A stretch of DNA of 64,000 nt from Trichoplax sp. H2. Its lineage: Eukaryota; Placozoa; Uniplacotomia; Trichoplacea. Shown here in pieces: positions 1 to 12,597 of this stretch. Location: positions 1 through 64,000 of the forward strand of contig NOWV01000180.1 of the NCBI GenBank assembly GCA_003344405.1. The letters run 5' to 3'. Within the stretch, counting starts at the first letter, position 1, and the number at the start of each line of letters is the position of its first letter. The position numbers and the translations under genes are program-made. The notes beneath the pieces are model-generated. The model searched no databases. It saw nothing but the letters and a program-made list of their open reading frames with translations, and was not told the DNA's origin.

Positions 1-34
1 TAAAAACATTCGAAAAATTTAGTAAAAGTCTTAC

Positions 35-2417
35 AAGTTGTGTAATTTGAAACATGTAAAAATCACCATTGTGGCCCGATAATATTCTTTGTATGCGCTT
101 GATATTTTTAGGCCACTGAAATGCGAATGAATTGATAAAGAGAATAGGTTTGTTAATATTTTCATACACTTCTTCTCCAAGTGGGAAGAGCCAGGCATCT
201 AAGCAAACTCCACATTGAAGCCTTGCATCTTTAGCTAATGCGGCTATGGTTGTCCCTCCACCAAAAGAATGTCCGAATACAGCTAACGAAGATAAATTGA
301 GACGCTCCTACAACATAGAACAAAAGGATAAATTAGCATTGGACTAACACACTTACGTTGGTTAATTAATTCTCATTAGACAACATACAACATTATTTAT
401 TGGTTTTCCGTTTCGCATTATAAATATCTTATAATATGTTAAAATGTACGCTTGCTATTATTACGTGCCTTGAATTGTTCTAACTTAAAGTCACTGCTAT
501 CTATCAGGTTAGTAATTGGTGCCCCTGCATTCAGTTTTTCCAGTAAGTCAATAACATTGCTTACTTCTTGAGCTCTTATATTTACCTAAAATTTATTATT
601 ACGAGCAATGAAATTAATAATATTGATAATAGGAGTTTTTGATATAATACACTAGAAATTGATAATTTCATTTAAAAGTAAGCAAAAATTGCACAGTACC
701 TGCTTATTTCTAGTTTCGAAATCATCTATAGGACATCTTTTGAAGGGTACATTAATGACTTTAGCCTTCTCAGCTATCTCCGTTCCTTCTTTTTCTGGAT
801 AGTAGTACGTGTGGGAGGCAGAAAGATCTCTGCAGAGGGATAACGTAAAACTTTACGTTAAAGATTCAATTAATATAATATAATATAGCCTGTATCTTGT
901 ACACAGCTATGTGAACTGTACTAGCTGATGCAGTCTTGATATAATCAACAAATATGGATGTGTAAGTAGGCATATATTGTACAGGGATATTAAAAAAAAA
1001 GTTTAAGCGTTTGTATCTAGTTTGACAGGCGATTTAAAATTGCGAAATTTATACGGTAATACGGCATTATTACTTGTTAATTTCTAGTTCAAGCCAAGGT
1101 TAAAGTATTGATGAAAAATACATTTTATACCAGATTCAGGTATTTACAATTAATATGGCTAAATGTACTATAATGTGCCATACAGTAAGTGAAATATCAC
1201 TTGTCTTGTAAACTTTGCAGGCAAGGCTTAATCTATTTAAGTCAAGAGTTTGAGCTTGGCTAAGTAGTCCTCACTTGTCCATGATCTTAACAATTACAAT
1301 AGGGATTTATCGTATAGATACTAGCAAAGATATTCACTTTCTTACCTATGATCAAGGGAAGCTGCAACATAACCGTAGGATGCCAATTCACAACATAGCA
1401 CACTAAGTATTGCCCGATTGCCACCTAAGCCATGCGAACAAATTAAAACACGTAATCTTTGAAGATCGAGCTGTGGTGTTTCCTCATAATCCTTCGGTTG
1501 TATTAAGGGAGCATTCTGGTAAGTCGGTATGACTGTATTGCCTAGACATTAATGTAGGTTGTGAATATTGAAAAAAGGGATATTTAATTATTTTCTATTA
1601 CCTAAATACCTTTATGGCGATCGAAATAACTGCAAACTAGGTTATCCTGTCTTGAGTATATTGATACCCTTAATATGTGATGGAATAGCTTATAATTATA
1701 TTATTGTAAGTTAGCTTTGTTATGGTCTTTGTTATTATAACGGCTAGGCAATAATACTCGTACAGTATACCATAGATACACAGATCTAGAAGTACTGTAA
1801 GTAATTCTATGACTCTACTTCTGCTACAGGCAACAGTTAAGCCCTGCACTGAGTGAATATCGACTAAATAGTAAAATCGGGAGTGAATGAATTTAAGAGA
1901 AATCTATCAAGGTAGAATGTAACAGTCCAGTAGAATACAACTTCTCTTTACTTTACGTTAATTACATAGGGGTACAGAAGTAGAAAACAGCACGTATATG
2001 ACTATTTCATCGATGTCTGTCAAGCAATTTGGTAACACTGGGATGGCCTACTGTACATGAAATAATGCAGAAGGTCTTTATCTAGTAATCTATGGTTTAT
2101 GTGTATAGTACATAGTAGTTCGTTATCCAATAGTGCAGCATCGGTAACTAATTATTCCACTTACGAAGCATCCAGCCAGTAAAGAAGCGAAGTGGCATTT
2201 CAGCGAAATCGATAATACCCTTTGTGTAATTGTTGATAGGTTCCGGTAACCAAGAAGAGGTGTGACATCTATTTCGTAATTCTTGGCTAGGCTGAGTTGG
2301 ATAATACAGTCTTACCAATGTACTTTGTTCGCCTCGGCCAGACATTATTTCAGCTGTACCAACATTGTAAGGTCCTGTTGGTTTGGGTAAAGCGGTCTTG
2401 TAGCCAAACCAGTACAT
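35..2417 (-). CDS. PAFAH2: PAF acetylhydrolase 2-like, 3' end outside window
   Basis: Serine esterase of the PLA2G7/PAFAH2 family, which removes the sn-2 acetyl or oxidised short acyl chain from PAF-like phospholipids. Five coding exons join in frame on the minus strand: 2417-2165, 1541-1346, 829-700, 585-469 and 307-35. They give 323 residues; the C-terminus lies beyond position 1. Visible family signatures are the N-terminal block with PKPTGPYNVG and VRLYYP, the oxyanion-side block ICSHGLGGNR, SLDHRDLSASHTYYY, and the nucleophile elbow AVFGHSFGGGT in exon 5, followed by CGVCLDAWLFPLGEEVY, which carries the expected Asp. There is no signal peptide (it starts MYWFGYKTALP), so it resembles intracellular PAFAH2 rather than the secreted plasma form. 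The intron after 469 appears to use a GC donor. The final His-bearing exon is not in the window. The gene diverges from RPL30. Confidence 0.93.
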
Positions 2418-4825
2418 TTTAACTTTAATAGTCTTGTAATTTTGTTATCAACAGCAATTTCAATCTACGTTTCGATCACTGCACTCTGTAAGATATCATA
2501 GGCGTATGCATTAGTGAATACTAATTATATTACAATAATGAGCACTGTACAGTATTAATCGATTCAATCGAAGTATTACTGTTGAAATTTGGCAATGTTA
2601 TGGTCAGAATCAATTGCAATCGACGTTTCAATCGCTACAGTCTACATACCTAGTGTGCAGCGATTGAAACGTAAATTGTAATTGCTCTCCACTATAAAAC
2701 TGCAAAACTACGAGTGTACTGTACTAGTCTGGTTTGATAATAATTGAATAGTGAATGATGAATAGATCAGATACCTTTGGGAGTGATTGAAATGTCGATT
2801 CAAACTGCTCTTGATTACAATAATCTTTCAATCTATTAATGCATTACTACAGATTTGATATGCATGTACAATGTCCATTGACTGTATGACGTCTTGTGCT
2901 GAAGACATCATATGCGTATGTTAGTTCATATACGAGTATGTACAGTATAGTAATAATAATTATTAATTCATTATGCAAAATTCAATCCAAATTTCAATCG
3001 TTTTGTACGCTTACATACTGTACAGTAGGTATTTAATCTACAGTAGTACACCGGTAGTTTTGCAATTTTGAATCAAGAGCCATTCCAATCTACTGTATAT
3101 CTATAAGATGTTGTATGGACAGTATTGTATATTAACAGTTGAAGTTTTTATTATGGACAGCACTCGTCTAGTATTGACTAGATAAGCATTGATCGTTACA
3201 TTCCACGAGTTATTTCAAGTGCTGTATGTAATCTAATCTTGTTAGTGCGTTAGTTACATGATACAGTAGTATTTCTATTGACAGCACAGGTTTGAAATTG
3301 TAAGTTGTGATCGCTTACGCTGAAGGGCATACAATTTCCTTGCTTAGACAGTTGATGGATGCAGTTCTTTCTTCCTGAAGAAAGAGATTAAGAGTGGAAA
3401 ATGTGAACTTTATGAATTCATTAACGATGGGGGTGTTACGCAATGTGCTGTCGCCAGGTGCAGCGGTGTATACTGTGGGCGACACTTACGTGCTACACTT
3501 TGTTACATCGTTTTATTGTTTGACCTGCTCATACTGGTGTCGCCATATTACGCTTCAGTAGGGTGGAGATTGTGCAGGTGGGTGAATTCTCTCCTATTAC
3601 TGTATTACGTAATACTGTATACTGTAGATGACAGTAGATGAGGGTGAAGCTCTTTTATTTGAGAATCTCCGAGTTCGATAGCAATAGACTGCACGGTGAA
3701 CTTTCAACTTTTTTACCCCGACTTGGTAATTAACAGTTACTACTGTACTGTATGTAGACACTACTACTGTACTAGTGACTAGTGTAGTGTACACTGTATG
3801 CTCTACAGTGTACAGTGTACAGTCAGAGACTTCTAAGACGAGTAACAGTACAGTATGTACTGTAGACACCACTACAGTACTGTACTAGTGACTAGTGTAC
3901 TGTACAGTACAGTACTGTACTGTATACTCTACAGTGTACAGTGTACAGTCAGAGACTTCTAAGACGAGTAATAGTACTGTACTGTACTGTACAGTGTACA
4001 GTGTACAGTACATAGTGAACAAGCCAACAACGACAAAAATCAGTCTGGTCCGTAACTCCGTATAGAATATTTTCAAAGGGATTTAACACAGGTAAAAATT
4101 CTTACCTCTATAGAATCTATAGTACTTAACATGGACTACAGTACAGTCATAGATTTGTACATTTTTCCAGGGAAAATTGAAAAGTCTATGGTGTTGTACT
4201 GTACTGAAAGAAAAGTACATTTTTCCAGGGAAAATTGAAAAGTCTATGGTGTTGTACTGTACTGAAAGAAAATTCGCTATTTTGCTCGTTATTCCAACTA
4301 TAACCATACACTGTACTGTACAGCGATTGAATTCCATCCAAAACGCAAAGCAGACCAGATTTACATTTGAAGACTATGGATGGAAAGACTGATCGATCTC
4401 TGCATAAGGTGTTTCATCAGTCAGTCAGTCAGTCAGTCTGAATTCTATTTTACGCAATAACACAGTACTAACGCTATTTTCCCCCCCTCTGTACAGTGTA
4501 TCGTACAATACACTTTTATCCATACTTTTTCTTTTACTTCGCTAGTTTTTCCATACCTTAAAGTCAATTTCGTGGCATGCGCAAGCGCAACAGCATTCAG
4601 TCACGTGCTTTGCAATGCTGTATAGGCCACGGCCTTGTGGGTAAAAAGCCCTTTCCAACGTGCTTCACGCCAGCGACGGATTTTGCCACCATTATTCTAC
4701 AACATTGCAAGCCTCAAGTTTAGGTAAAAATTAATCATGTTACAAATTATCTTCATCAACATACTGATCTTTATTTAATGGAATATTTTCTATTTCTTTT
4801 CTATGTTATGGATACAGAAGCTAAA
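2418..4825. repeat. Intergenic, palindromic GTAC-rich repeats
   Basis: This gap between the divergent PAFAH2 and RPL30 genes has no recognisable gene. It holds two imperfect copies of a roughly 125-bp unit (about 3760-3845 and 3870-3970), both ending in a shared block with AGAGACTTCTAAGACGAGTA. These lie within dense TACTGTAC/GTACAGTA palindromes (3766-4020). A perfect or near-perfect 58-bp tandem duplication lies at 4157-4214 and 4215-4272. Four TCAG units follow near 4420-4437. Short open frames here are made of the repeat and read similarly on both strands, so I do not call them genes. Confidence 0.75.
4157..4272. repeat. 58-bp direct tandem duplication
   Basis: Two adjacent 58-bp units, each beginning GTACATTTTTCCAGGGAAAA and ending in a TACTGTACTG-rich tail with GAAAGAAAA. 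They are nearly identical, so the duplication is recent. Confidence 0.9.
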
Positions 4826-5935
4826 ATGGTTTCAGCGAAAAAGCAGGTACTTTTTAATTGCACTTGAAAGACTGCACGAGTCTACTGTGGTGGATACTCT
4901 AGTTGACCACTCTGCGTTGTGTAGTGTAGAAATAGAAAGGCAGTGATCGGTAGTGTAGCAAAATTGATTTGATTTCTAGTTGGAGATGGATGTCTATTAC
5001 AACAAGAGTGTTTAGCCATAACTACATGACATTTTTATTTGTTCATTGATAAAAAGTATTGTAGATTAAGTATAGTGCAATATGATTACTACAGCATACT
5101 GTATTTTAATGAAAAAGATTTTATCCATACACTTATACAGAACGTACCAGTCTTAGCCAAGGCGTGAATTCCTTTTGCCTAGAGTAGATTGGTTATACAG
5201 TTGATATTCGTGTATCTTTTTTTATACTCAGCTTGTGTTAACCTTAAGAGAGATAGGACAGTAGAGTTGACTATAATCAAAGTGAGACTGATTTGAAACT
5301 GATGACAACTAAACTTTTTGATACTGTAGAAGAAGAATGTCGAAAATATCAATCAAAGATTAGCTTTGGTTATGAAGAGTGGTAAGACTTCTCTTGGATA
5401 TAAATCAACGTTGAAGAGTATTCGCCAAGGGAAAGCTAAATTAGTCCTTATTGCGAATAATACTCAGCCTATTCGGTAAGATGCTATGTGATGCTAGATA
5501 GTGACTGTTATCTTGGTCATCACTTTTTCTTAGCTTGATACCAAACAGTTTTGGATCTTGTATAATGTACTGTATCATAGACTACCAGCAGTTCTTCTTC
5601 TAGTAGTCCATGACCATATTTAACGTTATGCATGGATGAATGATCAAATTATTAATCGATCTTAACCATGACGTTATAATTTATAATCTCTTCACTTTTA
5701 TTACAATGAATTGCAAAGATGGAGTAAACTGAGCTAAATTATAACTTTTAGGAAAAGCGAGATTGAATACTACGCTATGTTGGCAAGGACTGGTGTACAT
5801 CATTATGGTGGAGACAACAATGAACTTGGTACCGCTTGTGGAAAGTACTTTAGAGTTAGTACAATGAGTATTACCGATCCCGGCGACTCTGACATTATCC
5901 GATCAGTACCGACCGCTGAGCAAGAAAAGAAATAA
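4826..5935 (+). CDS. RPL30: 60S ribosomal protein eL30
   Basis: Large-subunit ribosomal protein eL30 (L7Ae/L30e fold). Three coding exons, 4826-4846, 5330-5475 and 5752-5935, join in phase to 116 residues, the normal family length. The first exon encodes only MVSAKKQ, a typical ribosomal-protein arrangement. Exon 2 gives [20 protein letters not shown] and [10 protein letters not shown]; exon 3 gives [32 protein letters not shown] and the L30 signature [12 protein letters not shown]. All diagnostic blocks of the family are intact. An AATAAA lies about 60 bases after the stop. Intron 1 is 483 bp and intron 2 is 276 bp. I looked for box C/D snoRNA signals in both introns and found nothing convincing. 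Confidence 0.97.
5576..5612. repeat. Short foldback with ATAGACTAC/GTAGTCCAT arms
   Basis: In RPL30 intron 2, CATAGACTAC at 5576-5585 faces GTAGTCCATG at 5603-5612, with a loop of about 17 nt. Same family as the foldbacks at 37104-37141 and 37387-37431. Confidence 0.6.
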
Positions 5936-7142
5936 TTCAAGTTACTTAAGTTTTGTATTGTATGATATATAACGTTGTATCTCCGGTTGCGATGTAATAA
6001 ATATGCATTGAATTGGGCATGACATTTTGAAATGGCTCTACTAGTTTTTTTTGTACCTATGCCAAGCATAATTCAACGAGAATTTCTATCATATAGTTAC
6101 ATTTACTGTATCATACTATCATTACGTTTATTATACGGTAAAAAGTTGTTTACCCTTAAAGTATTGTTTCAACTTTTGGAATCCCACTCTTTGGCTATTG
6201 GGTAAAATCATTTGTTACATGGACGGATCTAAGATTGCGGTACTTTGGTCTTGGAATATTAATTTTAAAAACGATTCTCTAAAGAATGCTGCATAGCTTA
6301 GTTTGCATTATTAGAGCTGTTGGACTAAACCCTCTCGTCTTGGCATTGCACATTAAACTATTGCAGATTTTAAGATTTATTAGCAGCAATGGATACTAAG
6401 ATTTAAACGCAATTGCTAAAGCTGCAAACTACAAAATAAGCATTACTTTACTTTTATACATATAATAAGTGTTGAATTTTGCATGCAAAAAGGCAATCTA
6501 TTTTATCAGCTGTAGAAATTAATAGATATCTGGTAAAATGATAAAGCTTTAATATGGACTCGTTACCTCACGGGCATTTGTACGTACATACAAATAAGGT
6601 ATTCTAGGATTTTGGTTCGAATTTCAGAGTCAGGTAGACGCACAAATTACAAATGTACAATTATTAAATTTCAGCAAATTGGTGAAATGACATTTTTATT
6701 TCGTGCTGGTTGACTGTGAACTAGCTATCAGTGTGAGGGGGTGGGGTATAGAGTATATAATGATACTGTAGTGTTATGGTAGACTACTTGCAGCCATGCC
6801 AATCGGGTAATGTAGGGATCATACATTGAAATTAGTTTCAGCCTACATAGTACTCGTATACTAAGAGGCAATGTTAGATATTTAAAATCTAGCTGAAAGG
6901 ATAACATACCTGATTTTATTAAGAGCTCATTTCGATATTTATGCATATATAAATAATTAGTATACAATAAAGGCGCAGTAAAATTTTCGCATGTTACAGC
7001 AAATCTTTAACAACGACGTATAAAAACATGACAAAACTTTTACGTAATCTACAGCTACATGTTCATTTTTATCATGTGCGAAGATATTGTATCTAATAAT
7101 ATACACAATAATCAGCTGTATACCTATATTTCAAAGTGTTGG
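5936..7142. other. Intergenic, convergent 3' regions
   Basis: The space between the 3' ends of RPL30 (+) and TUBE1 (-). Apart from the RPL30 poly(A) signal I see only AT-rich sequence without coding character or repeats. Confidence 0.5.
5996..6001 (+). terminator. Poly(A) signal of RPL30
   Basis: AATAAA 61 bases downstream of the RPL30 stop codon, at the usual spacing for a short ribosomal-protein 3' UTR. Confidence 0.65.
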
Positions 7143-10100
7143 TCATACAACCTTTAACCGAGGCGGTGAAGCTACTAATTCTCGAGTAGTTTGGTCCAAT
7201 AATTTATACTCATCTAACAACGAATTTAGAGATTCTATGCTATTATCAAACGTAGCCATTTCCATTCCATCGACCTCTAGATAATGATGAAGATGCGCCT
7301 GCAAATTTCGAATATGATTTACAAGATTAACGTACATGTATTATAGCATGACGCTACACTACTAGCGAGTTAGACTGACAAATAGCAATCGATGAAGCTT
7401 TCAAGGACAATACCTTGCGTTTATACAATTTCACAAATCTATGTTGAATATCAGAGAACGTGTCTTTGATACACGTATTATTTGATAATGTTAAGAGAGA
7501 ATAAGGCTAATATAAAAGCAAAAGTATTAGTGTTTTTGTGAAAGATCCAAATGATCCTGATTGATAATTATATAATTTACCAATGATACTTACATGACCG
7601 ACCGGAGGAACTGAGCATAGTCCAGTTTTCCACCCATCTTCGTTCCAGTGAATAAAATTAAGAGAAGGTCTAATCCTATCGATTATATATAATGAAAATA
7701 AGGAGAATTATCTAGTCAATTGAAGATTATTACAATGTCATAAAAGACAATACTGTACTGACGGGTGCATAGATAAAAGATTTACTGTTTACCTCTTAAT
7801 ATTCCGCCTTATATCTGATATTTCCACTTTTCCACGGACTAGAAGGGCACAAGACAAGTATCTAATTTTATTAATATGATGAATGTTAGTAAGAAGGGAT
7901 TTTGATGATATCAGTGCAGATTAAGATTTAGGAGGAGAACAAAAAAGGTTTACAGATTGCGTTTTGGGTCGGCTTTTATCAACTGATAGTCTTTTGAGAA
8001 TGCGTCAGAGAACATTTCATCAAGTCTGTAATACAGAATTATGTAAAGGAGCAGTATGAGTATGATCAATTATACTGTGTATACTCGTGAAAAGCAAATG
8101 ATTTCCGCAGGAGTACCTTCGAGTTGATAAATTTACATCGGCTAAAGCATACAGAGGGGTCATGCTGGAAATCAAATAATGTAAACGTGGAAACGGGACC
8201 AAGTTCATAGTAATTTCGTTTAAATCGACATTTAAAGAACCTTCAAACCTTGAAGAACTGATGTGATTATAAAGGCAAATACAATGAGCAATGCCAGTAC
8301 TGTTATGTTAATGATCATGTCGGCTACATTATCTTACCTTGTCATATTTAGTAGTAAATTAGCTACGATATTATTCATGCCATCAAAAGGGCGTGCTTGT
8401 GAACTTTTGGTTTTTCCTCCATGGCTATTAGTAATAGTGCTTTCGGATTTAATTTGCTTTTTACTTATCCCTCTACTAGCTGTAGCAGTTACGTTACTAA
8501 TTCTATTGCAAATATCTATTAATGACTGCAAGACATGAAATAGGCTATTAGATTAAAGATTAAAGTTAGATAATTCTTAAATAAGGCAGACCTGGTTATC
8601 TATTGGCATTACACAATCTGCATTGTCTGTTAACTCCTTCATAGCTAAGATGCTATTGTAAGGAGAAGTTATAACATCATCTTCGATAGAAGGGTATACT
8701 GCTGTCACGAAACTAAAAATTAACAAATATCTCAAGATCAGCACCAAAATTATGTTACGGCATGGATTATATTCAGTCTGTTGAACAATATAAAATGGGA
8801 AAGATATTTAATGCATACGATAAATATGATAACATTTGCACTACCGATATACGTTTGGGTAATCATCTTGAAGAATATTTAATATTGCTGTACCAACTCC
8901 AGATCCAGTTCCTTAAATAAATATTTGAGAAAGCATCGATAATTATTATAGCTGAAACTTGACCTAAATTTTAAACGATTGTAGTATGTTGCATAACTAT
9001 ACCCCCTCCCATCGAATGGATCATAAAAAACGTCTGCAAATAGTCACATTTTTCTGCTGCCCTTCTAAGAACTTCAACTAATTTATCTCGATATTGATTA
9101 CCGTAGAAGAGGTGGCCGATAGACCTATAAGTAAGCAAGAGATTAGCAGAATGTAAGGTGCTATATTACAATTTCGTGTGATTGTTGTAAGCGAGGTAAA
9201 ACATGGCGTAAAAATTTCAATCAACTATATCCTACCAGTTGTTTCCAGATCCGGAAACATCAGTTATTAACTGCTTATGATCGAAGATATCTCTTAGCGG
9301 ACTATTTAGTAATTCATTAACTACGCCTTCTTCCATATCGACCAAAACTGCCTACAATACCGAATTATCATTTCAAGTTAATTTTTGGGAAAGTCCAGTA
9401 GATAAATGGATTTTATGCTAGATGATGGATTGTCTAAGCAATAGCTTACTCTGGCTTTTAGCGTTTTAATTTTTGTCCTGCCGTTACCGACCTCAACATC
9501 GAGAGGATCTTCATACCTTATACAGTAATATAGGTGATGATTTATTATGATTCATTCAGGTAAGTTGCTTAACAGTTGAAGATCGGTTAAGTTGAGAATT
9601 AATTAGTATTGCAATAGTTTATCAACCTGTTATCAACGTTACGAAAGAAGCTGCTGTAAGGTTCATCGAAGAATCCTTCCTTCAGTAGCATAATTTATGT
9701 TAAGTAAAAAGATTCATTAGGATATTATAGTTCTATAAATTTTGAATGGCTTGTTCAATCGCATACGTATCATTGCATACACATAAAATGCGTATGCCAA
9801 ATTCTACAGTAAGTAAAATAAGTAATTAATGTGTTGCTAACCTTATTGATGGCAGCATGTTCCCTTAGAGCTAAATCCCAAAATCTACAGCCAATCTTTT
9901 AAAAATAAAGTGTTACATGTAAATCAATCGAAAATAGTGATAGCAAATCATACGTGTTTACTGATTTACGCGTATGCTCCACACGATTTAACTCAACGCT
10001 AATCTAGATATTGTTATAGTCATAAATTCAATCTTCATACAGCATAGATGCGGACGACAACATTACTTTTTACTTACAACATTGCTGATTTTGCAAATTT

Positions 10101-10643
10101 TGGTCAATACTGTACAATCTACTCGTATAGTACATTAATTATTATTATTAATTATAAGAATTGTAAGCTTACCTGATTACCGCATTGCCCGACTTTTAGG
10201 ACGTCAGTAACCGTGTATGTAAGAGTTGAGCAGCGAAAGAATCATTTCGCATTACAATAAAGATACATATATAAAAATAAATATCAGGCAGTGTTAAGAG
10301 CCAAACTTATACAAAATAAATGGTGATTAGATTTAATTTATATATGCAATAAACTTAGTAATTAGCTTAAAATTGATAGTTTGTAAATCTGCAAAGCGGA
10401 CGCGAATTTCTGCTGCAAATGAGCATTTACTATACAAGTGTGCATGCTTGTAGTTGATATCATAAGTAATCACTCGATGAGCTCGATCATGATCTATAAT
10501 GCAGATGTACAAGTCTACTGTACTAAATATTTTGGCCATATTTTTGAACAAACTTTAACAGGATCAAGATCAGCAACTAGTACTTTTCTTCTAATGTCAT
10601 GCATAAGTAGTAGATTACCTTGCACCACAACAGACTGTGTCAT
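7143..10643 (-). CDS. TUBE1: Epsilon-tubulin
   Basis: Centriolar tubulin needed for triplet microtubules and basal bodies. Sixteen coding exons, all phase-consistent: 10643-10619, 10192-10173, 9895-9842, 9679-9627, 9516-9450, 9351-9236, 9124-9003, 8911-8845, 8712-8592, 8525-8338, 8248-8117, 8025-7954, 7861-7793, 7675-7594, 7506-7414 and 7298-7143, giving 478 aa against about 475 in human. Exon 1 encodes only MTQSVVVQ plus one base; exon 2 is a 20-nt microexon encoding VGQCGNQ, the nucleotide-binding start of every tubulin. The GGGTGSG nucleotide loop is split between exons 7 and 8. Epsilon-specific blocks include FWDLALREHAAINK, VNELLNSPLRDIFDHKQLI, MNLVPFPRLHYLISSMTPLY, WNEDGWKTGLCSVPPVGH and AHLHHYLEVDGMEM. 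No key residue is missing. It lies head to head with RITA1. Confidence 0.97.
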
Positions 10644-12006
10644 TCTTGAATTTGATAATGTACTTATATAGTTGTGAGCTCTTCCAGGATAATATCAGGG
10701 GCTGCAGTTGAATACAATTCGGTATGAACGGCTATATCTTGAAGCTCTATGTAATACCTACAGTATATGACCAATACAGTGCATTCAATGAATTGCTTAA
10801 TTGATATTTGAAGTATTAAAAGAAATAAACAAAAAAATATTTGCAGGTTAAAAGTCTGGGGCTATGAACAACAATCATTAGGTCAATAGCTTTTACTGCA
10901 CTGTACTGTATAGCTTATGTACAAAGTTGATAAAATTCTGGATTTGCGCATGGTCTGTCACTGACAGTATCCTAGCTCTATTGACTACAGTACACAGTAC
11001 TGTACACTCTGCAATACAGTACTGTGTACTGTACTCTGTACTAGTACAGTACAGTACTGTACCGCATTGACAGAAACAAATTCATTCACAAAGCTAAACT
11101 ATGTAGTATGGACTACGCAGTACTGTACGAGTATCAGTATGGCATCCAATTACGTATCACTAAGCAACCATTTCAAAATTTCATTTAATAAAAAAATTGC
11201 TATGAAATGGTTTTAATAGTGTTTAAAGCATGAGTTCAATCTCTATACAAATATTACTAATTTTCAATTTCATTTCATATGACTTACAGTATTTATAACC
11301 GTAAAAGGTATAAACCATTCGAAATAATATTGAGTTCATATTTCGAATAACATATTCCATCCCTTACAAGGCAAGCACGTCTTGTTGGCCATATCAATCA
11401 TAATTTGGACATATTTTACAGTCAATAAAAATAGTTCAAATAGTGTACGAGTAAATACCATAACTTAAGAATTTTGCTCCTTGATTCGCTGTGAGGATAC
11501 GCAATGTTAATAACTCTACGTAAGTTTCATGATTAAATATACGCGTATATGCATTTAGAATATCAGAATTTCATTTCATAACTTATGATGATACTGCAAA
11601 ATGATGCCATACCGTATCGGCAAATGAGTAGAAGAAAGCAAAGTGTAGTTAAAACTATAAGTATTGTATATTGCATAATTCCATACTAGTATCAAAAATA
11701 ATGCTTGATATCTCCTGAATATTAGTGTACTCGTAAATAATGTACGTATATACTAGATTGGGCGTATAGACTGATCAAAAAGTTATTGATAAACTTTCAA
11801 TCGGGAAATGTATTAACATAACCACCAGTATACAGGTATAATACAGTTTACTCGTTTGCTCGTTTGTTCGATAGCACGTTATTTCTGCCCTTCCTGTACT
11901 TTCGTTGCTTTACTCTATATAGCGCTACTTCTTAATGCACAGTATATATACCATAACAATATTTAATATGATGTGATATTTATTAAATTCGAATAGGAAA
12001 ATAGCA
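10644..12006. other. Divergent intergenic region with GTAC palindromes
   Basis: The region between the divergent TUBE1 and RITA1 starts. A dense palindromic tract of ACTGTAC/GTACAGT words lies at about 10985-11065. The rest is AT-rich with no supported gene. Promoters of both genes must lie here or overlap the first exons, but I see no confident core element. Confidence 0.5.
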
Positions 12007-12597
12007 ATGACGTCCGATTCTATTGCTAGAAGAAGCGGTAATAATAAACGCAGGAATATCTATAAGAGTAGGAGCTCGTACGTGGATGAAAGCCTCTTCG
12101 ATTCAGCAAATAAGAGTGTCAGTTTTCATGAAGTTAAGTTTGATCCACCTTGGATTAAAAACAATTCAAATCGAGAACTTGCAGCCAATTCGCTTGCTTG
12201 GAATAAAGGCAAGGCCGGAAATGATAAGAAATCAGATCGCGAAAGAGTAAGGCCAGATAGTCGAAACTTAAAACGACCGTATCGTAAACAAGTGTTTAAA
12301 TCATCATTTACTGATGATTCCTTATTTGGTGATCCGCTGATTGCACAAGAACAGTCCATGAGAGAATTACCTCCGTGGGGCAAAAAAGAAAAAGGCAAAT
12401 ATATGAAGCCCTTACTATGGGATCCTGATCCGTCAAATATACGAATTGAAGGATCTAGGTCGTCTCGCGATGCGCGCAGACCGGATTCTGTCTCAGGTTC
12501 ATTTTCCTATTCCAGAAGCAGCACGCGTACTGCGACGTATGGAGTTTCATCAGCTAGAAGACCACAATCAGCAACTGTTCGACCACCATGGAGATAG
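12007..12597 (+). CDS. RITA1: RITA1 homologue (RBPJ-interacting, tubulin-associated)
   Basis: In vertebrates RITA binds RBPJ/CSL, exports it from the nucleus to dampen Notch transcription, and associates with microtubules. This single-exon reading frame encodes 196 basic, disordered residues with the RITA landmarks in the same order as in human: SYVDESLF (24-31), FDPPW (45-49), a second SFTDDSLFG (100-108), LLWDPDP (136-142) and a C-terminal RPPWR (192-196). Human RITA1 has SYVDETLF, FDPPW, SYCDESLFG, LLWTPPP and a final KPPWK. LLWDP corresponds to the hydrophobic-W-x-P motif that contacts the beta-trefoil domain of RBPJ. The protein is shorter than human (269 aa), mainly between LLW and the C-terminus. 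The start is the first ATG of the frame; a 5' noncoding exon cannot be excluded because an AG lies just upstream. Identification rests on motif order, not on an alignment search. Confidence 0.82.
   Translation: MTSDSIARRSGNNKRRNIYKSRSSYVDESLFDSANKSVSFHEVKFDPPWIKNNSNRELAANSLAWNKGKAGNDKKSDRERVRPDSRNLKRPYRKQVFKSSFTDDSLFGDPLIAQEQSMRELPPWGKKEKGKYMKPLLWDPDPSNIRIEGSRSSRDARRPDSVSGSFSYSRSSTRTATYGVSSARRPQSATVRPPWR

Noticed and set aside
3597-4392. Several open frames of 60-90 codons rich in TVQYCTVQY-like peptide on both strands
   Set aside because: They are translations of the GTAC palindromic repeat and mirror each other on the two strands; no splice signals or family features.
4847-5751. Possible intronic snoRNA in RPL30
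   Set aside because: TGATGA- and CTGA-like words exist, but not in the order and spacing with terminal stem expected of a box C/D RNA.
6540-6640. GGTTCGAATT resembling a tRNA T-loop
   Set aside because: No cloverleaf can be drawn with the preceding sequence; no A/B box spacing.
8263-8538. Hydrophobic plus-strand frame of 91 codons that looks like a membrane protein
   Set aside because: It is the complement of epsilon-tubulin exon 10 on the minus strand; the hydrophobic look comes from the complementary codons.
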